From assembly GCA_937907395.1 (NCBI GenBank), contig CALCII010000013.1:434001-498000 (forward strand): DNA of 64,000 nt, written 5' to 3'. Position 1 is the first letter of the stretch, and every line of letters starts with the position of its first letter. Shown piece after piece: positions 26,601 through 33,248 of the stretch. The stretch comes from an uncultured Chitinophagaceae bacterium. GTDB lineage: Bacteria > Bacteroidota > Bacteroidia > Chitinophagales > Chitinophagaceae. The position numbers were made by a program, and so were the translations under genes. The notes beneath the pieces are model-generated. The model made no database searches. It was not told the DNA's origin and saw only the letters and a list, made by a program, of their open reading frames with translations.

Positions 26601-27068
26601 ATTAACACTTTATCTTGGGAATTACAGCGGAGTGCAGATGGAGGAACCGGTTTTATAACAATAGGTAAGAAGTTCAAAGAACCGGGACAAGGAGATCGTT
26701 GGGAAGACAGGACTCCGCCCGCCGGCACAGTTTATTACCGGTTACAGATACAAAGCCAGGGTGGAGGCATGGTTTACAGTAACACTGTCAAACTAAGGAT
26801 ATCTGATGCAACCGTGCAGGTGTACCCCAATCCGGTGCTTCAGGATCTGAATCTGCGGCTGGGAGCCATATTGCAGCAATACCGGTTGGAACTGACCGAT
26901 TTATCGGGGCGGTTGATCTTTTCACAAACATTTTCCGCCTCCGGCACTTATACAATCAACGGCATCCGAAACCGGTTTTCGGTCATGCCGGGTATGTACC
27001 TGCTTCGCTTGTTTACGGGTAGTGAACGGGAGCCGGTGCTTGTAAAAAAGCTGCTTTTTAATCCGTAA
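23634..27068 (+). CDS. Large T9SS-secreted protein with Cys-rich tandem repeats
   Basis: About 1144 residues with a signal peptide (ITLICLYLFSFIQYAVSQ, after MRR). SprB-like beta repeats follow, then four tandem Cys-rich units of about 81 residues (see repeat entry), more Ig-like modules, a FN3-like segment near 955-1050 and a C-terminal type A T9SS sorting domain. That domain begins VQVYPNPVLQDLNLRLG and ends MYLLRLF...VLVKKLLFNP. It is exported across the outer membrane by the Por machinery and probably surface-bound or released; function unknown, perhaps adhesion. ATG 23634 directly precedes the signal peptide; the 36 upstream codons read as an unrelated Phe/Ser/Leu-rich stretch. It sits between rpsG and fusA, with terminators on both sides. 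Confidence 0.88.
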   Translation: MRRITLICLYLFSFIQYAVSQSCNPISLNYTITESRCVSTGSVTISANGGSGNYQYKLTGPLATPFSPDATISGLPAGRYLVSVQDLQTNCLYAQDSVTVPGSYQAPSFTLSATAPGCGAAAEGTITVGGQTGGRAPLEYQIVAPSASGVGTISPTGQFSGLIAGNYTIRLTDSCGAIQTMTIAVQPKGWKILDFNAFKSCDTLNVFLTLKDDDGNISPSPAFDGFLYGVIRNTGDTAWYTSETFSHTLNHKRSIKIVVKDPCGVTKTVTWSDIEIPALDPLVQVANKQCNTVTAFVTGALYLSTAQYCLFNQANVQVACNSTGMFTGIPYGSYCIKAIDLCYDTIITRCFSVAKLVPAITQPLVISTSCTDAFVSVTGQVNLSNPSYCLYTSSNVLVSCNSNGIFNAVPFGSYCIRIQNDPACYDTIISRCFTVAQPVPAAGGVAITNQTCNSFTASVQTPVNLSLPQYCLYTIANALVDCNSTGVFANLPFGSYCIDLRNNSACYDTTIRFCFTVVQPLPSVANNVSVSANDCPPFTAAITGQTGLNNPQYCLYNSSNQMLECNNTGFFTVNDFGNYCIKIQNDPACFDTVITRCFSKTRVPVNFTYTSTPSCSLIGGTDLFVDVSSGIRPYSIFINSPAGVVLASGVTSGGQRDFTFTGVSPLPGSAPYNVIVRDACGTEKQISVNPSLSIMKRTVTVTPKCPSGSFVSGSADVVLDVTNNNIGGTIRSKITKVNGVANNINGNASGPNGYITTFTNLAPATYIITTNIRNCDKDVFDTVVVKSYQNPNLTRSAGYVCDNSSLSIGAGVTGGVAPFTYEIISSTPALPSVIAGPQSSPLFSINNGTQYTLIRLRVLDACGNAGLNDVGVQPLGESLIQTTGFNCFYGAFSLRVDSLANTTYKWYKKTGVADSVIVGTSNAYVIPYMMPTDTGMYSCVMQVNGGCIRRWSAFRVAAQCQGLLPVAARLQGRVTEAGTTELNWIIPESINTLSWELQRSADGGTGFITIGKKFKEPGQGDRWEDRTPPAGTVYYRLQIQSQGGGMVYSNTVKLRISDATVQVYPNPVLQDLNLRLGAILQQYRLELTDLSGRLIFSQTFSASGTYTINGIRNRFSVMPGMYLLRLFTGSEREPVLVKKLLFNP
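24471..25440 (+). repeat. Four tandem ~243-base coding repeats
   Basis: Four units of about 81 codons start near 24471, 24711, 24954 and 25197. Each has the same order of six cysteines: a QC or SC near the start, YCL, a C-N-S/N pair, YCI, CYD or CFD, and RCF or FCF. Shared phrases include QYCLY, CNSTG, FGSYCI and DPACYDT. The DNA is visibly similar between units 2, 3 and 4. Confidence 0.85.
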
Positions 27069-27087
27069 TCATATTTCAATTATCCAC

Positions 27088-27121
27088 AAACCGCCCTTCT
27101 GGCTTTACAGAAGGGCGGTTT
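27088..27121 (+). terminator. Strong hairpin terminator after the T9SS protein
   Basis: A 14-base-pair perfect stem (AAACCGCCCTTCTG / CAGAAGGGCGGTTT) with a 6-base loop. The T run after it is short. Confidence 0.8.
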
Positions 27122-27153
27122 GGCGTTTTGCAATGAAAAAATCCTTACTTTTG
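27120..27153 (+). promoter_or_regulatory. Promoter of fusA
   Basis: TACTTTTG at 27146-27153 matches TAnnTTTG; TTG at 27120-27122 lies 23 bases upstream (a second TTG at 27128 is 15 away). Transcription would start near 27160, leaving about 250 bases of leader before the fusA ATG. Confidence 0.6.
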
Positions 27154-27159
27154 CGCCGC

Positions 27160-27411
27160 CAAATCCGTTAACTGAGTGAGGCAAATGATTGAACGAGGAA
27201 ATGGGTTATCGGGTGATTGGCATTATATGAGAGTCTAAATTCTTCCATATCAGCATCAGGAAACGGTACAATTACCGTTGGCATCCTCACATCTCTGCTG
27301 ATATATGTTCAGAACCCTGAAGTGAGTGACACAACAGGCGATCCACAGAAATTCAAAAGTTCATCAACAAATATTTTTTTTAAACTCGAAAAACGTACAA
27401 ATCAAATAGTC
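27160..27411 (+). promoter_or_regulatory. Long structured 5' leader of fusA
   Basis: This gap, over 300 bases including the terminator and promoter, has no gene. The leader holds a nested hairpin at 27247-27304: outer stem ATATCAGCA (27247-27255) with TGCTGATAT (27296-27304), middle stem AGGA (27258-27261) with TCCT (27284-27287), and inner stem AACGGTA (27262-27268) with TACCGTT (27273-27279) around a CAAT loop. All stems are perfect. The sequence is also open in frame with fusA from a TTG at 27217, which is probably chance. A regulatory role in EF-G expression is inferred; no known riboswitch is recognised. Confidence 0.5.
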
Positions 27412-29556
27412 ATGGCAGACTTAAAATTTCAGAGAAACTTTGGTATTGCGGCTCACATTGATGCCGGTAAAACCACAACTACGGAGCGTATCCTCCGCTA
27501 CACTGGTATGATCCACCGTATTGGTGAAGTGCATGAAGGTGCTGCAACCACCGACTGGATGGAACAGGAAAAAGAAAGAGGTATTACGATTACTTCTGCA
27601 GCGGTAAGCTGTCAGTGGAATTTCCCTACTGTTTTAGGTAAGGCTACTCCCGACACAAAGAAATATAACTTCAATATCATTGATACTCCGGGCCACGTGG
27701 ACTTTACTGTAGAAGTAGAACGTTCTATGCGTGTACTGGATGGTTTGATTGCTCTGTTCTCTGCCGTTGACGGTGTGGAACCTCAATCTGAAACTGTTTG
27801 GCGCCAGGCAAACCGTTACAATGTACCCCGTATTGGTTTCGTTAATAAAATGGACCGTGCCGGTGCCGACTTCTTAAATGTAGTGAAGCAGGTACGTGAA
27901 ATGCTGGGTTCAAAAGCCGTTCCTCTTCAATTACCTATTGGTGCTGAAGATAATTTTACTGGCGTTGTGGATCTGATCAAGATGAAAGGTATCATCTGGC
28001 ATATGGAAACAGAAGGAATGACTTTCGATGAAATCGAAATCCCTGCTGATATGCTGGAAGAAGCGAAAGAATGGAGAGCTCAGCTGGTGGAAGCAGTTGC
28101 TGAATATGATGATAAGCTGATGGAGAAATTCTTCGACAATCCTGATTCTATCACAGAAGATGAAATTCATGAAGCGGTACGTAAGGCAACAATTGATCTT
28201 TCCATTGTTCCTATGATGTGCGGTTCTTCTTTCAAAAATAAAGGTGTGCAAACTGCACTGGATGCGGTGTGCCGTTACCTGCCTTCTCCCGTAGACGTAG
28301 AAGCGATTAAAGGTACAGATCCTGATACTGGTGAAGAAATGAGCCGTAAGCCTGATGCAAAAGAACCATTTGCTGCATTGGCGTTCAAAATCATGACCGA
28401 TCCTTTCGTGGGTCGTCTGGCGTTCTTCCGCTGCTATTCTGGCCATCTTGATGCCGGTTCTTATGTACTGAACGTACGTAGCGGTAAGAAAGAACGTATC
28501 AGCCGTATCATGAAAATGTTTGCGAACAAACAAAACCCCATTGATTTCATCGAAGCAGGTGATATTGGTGCGGCAGTTGGTTTCAAAGAAATCAAAACTG
28601 GTGATACATTGTGCGATGAAAATCATCCGATCACTTTAGAGAACATGTTCATTCCTGAGCCTGTAATCTCTCTGGCGGTTGAACCTAAGGCACAAGCCGA
28701 CGTGGATAAAATGGGATTGGCTATTTCCAAACTGGTGGAAGAAGATCCTACACTACGAGTGAAAACAGATGAAGAAACAGGACAGACTGTATTGAGCGGA
28801 ATGGGTGAATTGCACCTTGAAATCATTGTAGACCGTATGCGTCGTGAATTCAAAGTAGAAGTAAACCAGGGTGCTCCAATGGTGGCTTACAAAGAAGCTT
28901 TCAAAGCGAAAGTTGAACACCGTGAAGTACTGAAAAAGCAATCGGGTGGTCGTGGTAAGTTTGCCGATATCGTATTCGAAATCGGGCCTGCTGATGAAGA
29001 GTGGCTGAAAGAAAACCCCGGTAAAACCTTCCAGTTTGTGAATGATATCTTCGGTGGATCAATTCCTAAAGAATTTATCCCTGCTATCACCAAAGGTTTT
29101 GAAACAGCCATGACAAATGGTGTGTTGGCCAACTACCCGATGGTGGATATGAAGATCCGTGTATTTGATGGTAGCTACCATGATGTGGATTCTGATGCGA
29201 TGTCATTTGAATTGTGTGCCAAATCCGGTTTCCGTGAAGCTGGCCGCAAAGCAAAACCCACATTGCTGGAACCCATCATGAAAGTGGAAGTGGTTACTCC
29301 TGATCAGTACATGGGTGATGTAACAGGTGATCTGAACCGTCGTCGTGGTATGCTGGAAGGTATGGATACAAAGGGTAATGCCCAGGTGATCCGTGCAAAA
29401 GTACCTTTGAGTGAGATGTTCGGTTATGTAACACAGTTACGTTCGCTGTCATCTGGCCGTGCAACTTCAACCATGGAGTTCAGCCATTATGCACCTGCAC
29501 CAAATAACGTTGCAGAAGAAGTAATCGCTAAGGTAAAAGGTAAAGCGAATGCATAA
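27412..29556 (+). CDS. fusA: Elongation factor G
   Basis: GTPase that drives translocation on the ribosome. The 714-residue protein has the P-loop AHIDAGKT (14-21), the switch I region RGITITSAA, DTPGHVDF, NKMDRAGADF, and the domain II-V motifs to the end (GELHLEIIVDRM, then YVTQLRSLSSGRA, MEFSHYAP). ATG 27412 gives the family's usual start, MADLKFQRNFGIAAH. It stands alone, with its own promoter, leader and terminator, rather than in an rpsL-rpsG-fusA operon; rpsJ and the S10 ribosomal genes do not follow. Confidence 0.98.
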   Translation: MADLKFQRNFGIAAHIDAGKTTTTERILRYTGMIHRIGEVHEGAATTDWMEQEKERGITITSAAVSCQWNFPTVLGKATPDTKKYNFNIIDTPGHVDFTVEVERSMRVLDGLIALFSAVDGVEPQSETVWRQANRYNVPRIGFVNKMDRAGADFLNVVKQVREMLGSKAVPLQLPIGAEDNFTGVVDLIKMKGIIWHMETEGMTFDEIEIPADMLEEAKEWRAQLVEAVAEYDDKLMEKFFDNPDSITEDEIHEAVRKATIDLSIVPMMCGSSFKNKGVQTALDAVCRYLPSPVDVEAIKGTDPDTGEEMSRKPDAKEPFAALAFKIMTDPFVGRLAFFRCYSGHLDAGSYVLNVRSGKKERISRIMKMFANKQNPIDFIEAGDIGAAVGFKEIKTGDTLCDENHPITLENMFIPEPVISLAVEPKAQADVDKMGLAISKLVEEDPTLRVKTDEETGQTVLSGMGELHLEIIVDRMRREFKVEVNQGAPMVAYKEAFKAKVEHREVLKKQSGGRGKFADIVFEIGPADEEWLKENPGKTFQFVNDIFGGSIPKEFIPAITKGFETAMTNGVLANYPMVDMKIRVFDGSYHDVDSDAMSFELCAKSGFREAGRKAKPTLLEPIMKVEVVTPDQYMGDVTGDLNRRRGMLEGMDTKGNAQVIRAKVPLSEMFGYVTQLRSLSSGRATSTMEFSHYAPAPNNVAEEVIAKVKGKANA

Positions 29557-29577
29557 TTGATCAATGCATTTTTATAA

Positions 29578-29607
29578 TATAAAGGGAGCCATTTGGCTCC
29601 CTTTATA
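29578..29607. terminator. Terminator hairpin after fusA
   Basis: Stem TATAAAGGGAGCC / GGCTCCCTTTATA (13 base pairs, 4-base loop), followed by TTTAAATT. It may also serve the converging peroxidase gene. Confidence 0.85.
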
Positions 29608-29690
29608 TTTAAATTGAAGATGTAATATATGTACACGCTACCGCATTAGTATTTGTTTCTCCTTCCTTCCATCAATCCTTCGATCATTCA

Positions 29691-30881
29691 TTATTTAAAC
29701 GGGTTGCTCCATTTTGTATCTGTATACACATTTGTTCCGGCAAGTGTAACAAGAAAAGCACTAATGGCGCTGATCTCATCTTCTGTAACCTGTAATCGTT
29801 GTCCCTTACCACCGGGTGTGAGGCGGGGATCAAGATTGTTGTTTACTCCGGGGTTATTTGCAATGTTATTGTAATGCAGGATCACACTTCGAAGGGTGGG
29901 TTTCGATGCATCATGCATCATGGGAGAATTTACTTTTCCGTTTGTCCGGGTAAGATCACGGAGGCTGGGAGTTCGTGTGTTGGTAAGATCGGTTGTTGTA
30001 TTGTTGATGACGCCAATGACTCCGTTGTTTTTACTATTTGGATCAATGTCAAATTCTGCCGGTTGATGACAGCCCGCACATCCAAGTCCGCCATTGATTC
30101 GATTACCATTTGCATCAAAAACAGGAGGGGCAAGAAACAAACGCTTACCCTGGTTTTCCTGGGCAGTAAAATTTGGGAAATCGATATTGTCGGCAGGAAC
30201 GGTTCCTCTTCCTGCATCATATTTTGAATCAAAAGACTGGATGCTTCTTACAAATTGAGCAAGACATTCCTGAAGCCTGGCTTCAGTGATTGTTTGGTCA
30301 CCATACACAAAACGGAACAGTTCTTTATAATAATCAATTGCACTCAGTTTGGTAAGTAAACTGTTTAAGTTGGGCCTGCCTGTTTGTCCGCTGAAACCCA
30401 TTTCTGCATGATCCTGGATGGGTTGTGTGGTTTGTAATTCCAGTGTGTTTGCTCTTTTATTCCAGAAAAATTTTCGTTCGTTGGCGAAACGGGCATTGAT
30501 GAGGCGCATCGAATGGCGTCCGGTAACACCGCCGGCAACACCTTTGCTTGCTATTGCCGTATCTCCAAAAGCAAACTCCTGTTTATGGCAACTGGCACAG
30601 GATACAGAATTATCAAAGCTCAGGTTCTTATCATAAAATAATACTCTTCCCAATGTTGCTTTGGCGTTTGTAATGGTATTGCCATCAGAATTATCCTTGT
30701 TAATATAACCAGGTTTGGATTGTGCGGCATAGTTGGCCAGGTTACTAAGATTGATATTTGATCCAAATGCTGCTGTCATACCCGGATACAGATCCTGTGT
30801 TGCGGATTGTTTTGTTTTAGAACAACCAATACCAAGAATAATCGTGAGGAGGGCAGATGTAACGTGGATGGGTTTGATCAT
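29691..30881 (-). CDS. Di-heme cytochrome c peroxidase-family lipoprotein
   Basis: A 396-residue protein of the bacterial CCP/MauG family. An N-terminal lipoprotein signal (LTIILGIGC) suggests it is tethered in the periplasm. Two heme c-binding motifs are present, CASCH (in VSCASCHKQEFAFGD) and CAGCH (in GLGCAGCHQPAEFD). The family's KNGVIGVINN and RTPSLRDLTRTNGKVNSPMMHD segments give likely heme ligands and a site like the peroxidase active site. It would reduce hydrogen peroxide using a c-type cytochrome, or oxidise another substrate. ATG 30881 is chosen because it starts right at the signal; 40 upstream codons were rejected. It is a single gene, convergent with fusA. Confidence 0.9.
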   Translation of the reverse strand: MIKPIHVTSALLTIILGIGCSKTKQSATQDLYPGMTAAFGSNINLSNLANYAAQSKPGYINKDNSDGNTITNAKATLGRVLFYDKNLSFDNSVSCASCHKQEFAFGDTAIASKGVAGGVTGRHSMRLINARFANERKFFWNKRANTLELQTTQPIQDHAEMGFSGQTGRPNLNSLLTKLSAIDYYKELFRFVYGDQTITEARLQECLAQFVRSIQSFDSKYDAGRGTVPADNIDFPNFTAQENQGKRLFLAPPVFDANGNRINGGLGCAGCHQPAEFDIDPNSKNNGVIGVINNTTTDLTNTRTPSLRDLTRTNGKVNSPMMHDASKPTLRSVILHYNNIANNPGVNNNLDPRLTPGGKGQRLQVTEDEISAISAFLVTLAGTNVYTDTKWSNPFK

Positions 30882-31213
30882 AAAAAGATTTGAGGAGTAG
30901 GATGGAAATTTACAGGAAAAGTTTAAAGTAGTGGGGCGGATATATGATGCCGTTATTACATAGTTTTCAAATTTGGTCTCTAAGTAGTTGATTTTGTGCA
31001 ATTAATATGATCGATTCGTTTTCTGAACATTTTTCCGAATCAGCAGCAGTACTGACAAAAATCATATCCTGAGAAATATCAAAGTTTCAACTTGTGCTAC
31101 GATAAAAACACCGGTAGGTGTTTGATTGCTTCTCCCACATTTGTGGTTTAATACTATGAAATGCTTGTTTCATTCAATGTATTGGCACATTCCTCAAGAA
31201 AAAATTCCTGTAT
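30882..31213. other. Intergenic region between the peroxidase and the carboxylase operon
   Basis: A divergent 332-base gap. No gene, tRNA or clear consensus promoter is seen on either strand. The only structure is a group of short inverted repeats at 31106-31173, listed separately. A weak CACATTTG box (31136-31143) is the nearest candidate -7 element for the carboxylase operon, with one mismatch and no well-spaced TTG. Confidence 0.5.
31106..31173. promoter_or_regulatory. Cluster of inverted repeats upstream of the carboxylase operon
   Basis: AAACACC-ggta-GGTGTTT at 31106-31123; CCACA-TT-TGTGG at 31135-31146, overlapping the weak -7 box; ATGAAA-tgcttg-TTTCAT at 31156-31173. These could be operator sites or mRNA hairpins in the leader; no regulator is identified. 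Confidence 0.3.
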
Positions 31214-31705
31214 ATGACAGAAAAACAAAAAGCCTTTCAGGTGAAGGCAAATGAATTTGTATTCTCTTTTGACCTGTCCGATTTAGAAAAAGTGGACATG
31301 GTTAGCAAATCGGCTTCAGAGTTTAATGTGATCAGTAATAACCGTTCTGTTAATGCACACCTCATGGAGGCAGATGGAACCGGAAAAAAACTGAAGATCG
31401 AAGTGGATGGTGAAACCTTTGAAATTGAAATCAAAGACGAACTGGATCAGATGCTGGACCAGATGGGCTTCAGTACAGTATCAACCAAGCATATCAAAGA
31501 AATTAAGGCACCTATGCCTGGTATGGTGGTTAGTGTGGCTGTTACCGACGGACAGGAAGTAAAAGAAGGAGATCGTATTCTGATACTGGAAGCGATGAAA
31601 ATGGAAAACAGTATCCTTATTCATGCCGATGCAAAAATCAAACGGGTTGCTGTAAAAGCCGGACAAGCGGTTGATAAAGGACAGGTATTAGTTGAACTGG
31701 ATTAA
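31214..31705 (+). CDS. Biotin carboxyl carrier protein of an acyl-CoA carboxylase
   Basis: A 163-residue carrier subunit. The C-terminal biotinyl domain has the LEAMKMENSI motif with the biotin-accepting Lys129 and the flanking PMPGMVVSVAVTDGQEVKEGD strand pattern. The first 80 residues form a small beta region of the kind found in carriers of propionyl/acyl-CoA carboxylases. It is first of three genes (gaps of 40 and 27 bases) that together encode the carrier, carboxylase and transferase parts. Confidence 0.9.
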   Translation: MTEKQKAFQVKANEFVFSFDLSDLEKVDMVSKSASEFNVISNNRSVNAHLMEADGTGKKLKIEVDGETFEIEIKDELDQMLDQMGFSTVSTKHIKEIKAPMPGMVVSVAVTDGQEVKEGDRILILEAMKMENSILIHADAKIKRVAVKAGQAVDKGQVLVELD

Positions 31706-31745
31706 AACTCAACGATCAATCAAATCATTATACAATTAAGAACGT

Positions 31746-33221
31746 ATGAAAAAAATATTAGTAGCCAACAGGGGAGAAATCGCACTCAGAATTATGCGCA
31801 CCATCCGTAAGATGGGAATTAAATCTGTTGCTGTTTATTCTGAGGCCGATCGTAAATCGCCTCATGTATTATTTGCAGATGAAGCCGTTTGTATTGGGCC
31901 GGCTCCTTCAAGCCAGTCTTATTTAAACGGAGATAAGATTATAGAGATTTGTAAGGAGTTAGGAGTGGATGGTATTCATCCGGGATATGGATTTCTTAGT
32001 GAGAATGCAGATTTTGCACAAAAGGTGACAGATGCAGGAATTGAATTCATTGGCCCATCGCCTGAAGCTATGCGCATCATGGGATCGAAGCTTGCAGCGA
32101 AAGACAGTGTAAAAAAATATAATATTCCAATGGTTCCGGGTATTGATCATGCGATTGAAGATGTAAACCTGGCGATTGAAGTGGCCGATCGGATTGGATA
32201 CCCGGTGTTGATCAAAGCTTCTGCCGGTGGTGGTGGTAAAGGAATGCGTATTGTTGAAAAAGCTGATGATATGGAAGAGCAAATGGAACGTGCCATCAGT
32301 GAAGCGAAATCTTCATTTGGTGACGGATCTGTTTTTATTGAAAAATATGTAAGTTCTCCAAGGCATATCGAAGTGCAGGTGATTGCAGATAAATATGGAA
32401 ATGTGATTCATGGACTGGAACGTGAATGTAGTGTGCAGCGGCGTCATCAGAAAGTAATTGAAGAAACACCGTCTGCTATTGTCACTCCCGAAATGCGGGA
32501 GCGCATCGGGCAGGCAGCTGTTATGGTTGCCAAGTCCTGTAACTATGTAAGTACCGGTACTGTTGAATTTCTTGTGGATGATAAATTGAATTTTTATTTC
32601 CTCGAGATGAATACACGCCTGCAGGTGGAACACCCGGTTTCTGAAATGATCATTGGATTGGATCTGGTTGAACAACAAATCCGTATTGCAAGAGGAGAGC
32701 ACCTGGCTGTTACACAGGATGATATCAAGCCAAACGGACATGCAATTGAGTTACGTGTATATGCAGAGGATCCATTGAATAATTTCCTTCCTTCCATTGG
32801 TACGCTTACAAGATATGAACGGCCTGTAGGTGAAGGAATTCGTGTGGATGATGGCTATGAGGAAGGAATGACCATTCCCATTTATTATGATCCCATGATT
32901 GCAAAACTGGTTGTTCATGGTAAAACAAGGACAGAAGCGATCCAGAAAATGCTGGAAGCAATCAAGCAGTATAAGATTGAAGGCGTATCAACCACATTGC
33001 CTTTCGGAACATTTGTATTTGAACATGACGCATTCTTCTCCGGCAATTTTGATACACATTTTGTAAAGAATTATTACACACCGGAAAAAATTCGTGATAA
33101 AGAAAAAGCAAATGCAGAAATAGCTTCTATTGTAGCATTGAAATACTGGTTGGAACTTCAAAAGCGGTTAAACCCATTTGAAAATAAATCCACCAGTTGG
33201 AAACGTCGGTTGGCTCATTAA
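31746..33221 (+). CDS. accC: Biotin carboxylase subunit (AccC-like)
   Basis: ATP- and bicarbonate-dependent carboxylation of biotin. The 491-residue protein has the ATP-grasp fold: N-terminal ILVANRGEIALRIMRT (4-19), HPGYGFLSENADFA, the glycine-rich ASAGGGGKGMRIV loop, ERECSVQRRHQKVIEE, FLEMNTRLQVEHPVSE and the C-terminal ELRVYAEDP. The tail is longer than that of the usual AccC and ends in a basic segment. It lies between the carrier and the carboxyltransferase genes. Whether acetyl- or propionyl-CoA is the final substrate is set by the partner subunit. Confidence 0.95.
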   Translation: MKKILVANRGEIALRIMRTIRKMGIKSVAVYSEADRKSPHVLFADEAVCIGPAPSSQSYLNGDKIIEICKELGVDGIHPGYGFLSENADFAQKVTDAGIEFIGPSPEAMRIMGSKLAAKDSVKKYNIPMVPGIDHAIEDVNLAIEVADRIGYPVLIKASAGGGGKGMRIVEKADDMEEQMERAISEAKSSFGDGSVFIEKYVSSPRHIEVQVIADKYGNVIHGLERECSVQRRHQKVIEETPSAIVTPEMRERIGQAAVMVAKSCNYVSTGTVEFLVDDKLNFYFLEMNTRLQVEHPVSEMIIGLDLVEQQIRIARGEHLAVTQDDIKPNGHAIELRVYAEDPLNNFLPSIGTLTRYERPVGEGIRVDDGYEEGMTIPIYYDPMIAKLVVHGKTRTEAIQKMLEAIKQYKIEGVSTTLPFGTFVFEHDAFFSGNFDTHFVKNYYTPEKIRDKEKANAEIASIVALKYWLELQKRLNPFENKSTSWKRRLAH

Positions 33222-33248
33222 TCATCTTTTACGTTCAAACAAATTATT

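Noticed and set aside
27217..27411. A TTG-started, 65-codon N-terminal extension of fusA
   Set aside because: EF-G proteins begin at the MADLKFQRN-like start; the extension crosses the leader hairpin and has no domain character.
27931..28626. A 231-codon open frame antisense to fusA
   Set aside because: It lies wholly within a conserved gene, is His/Phe-rich as expected of a shadow frame, and has no promoter.
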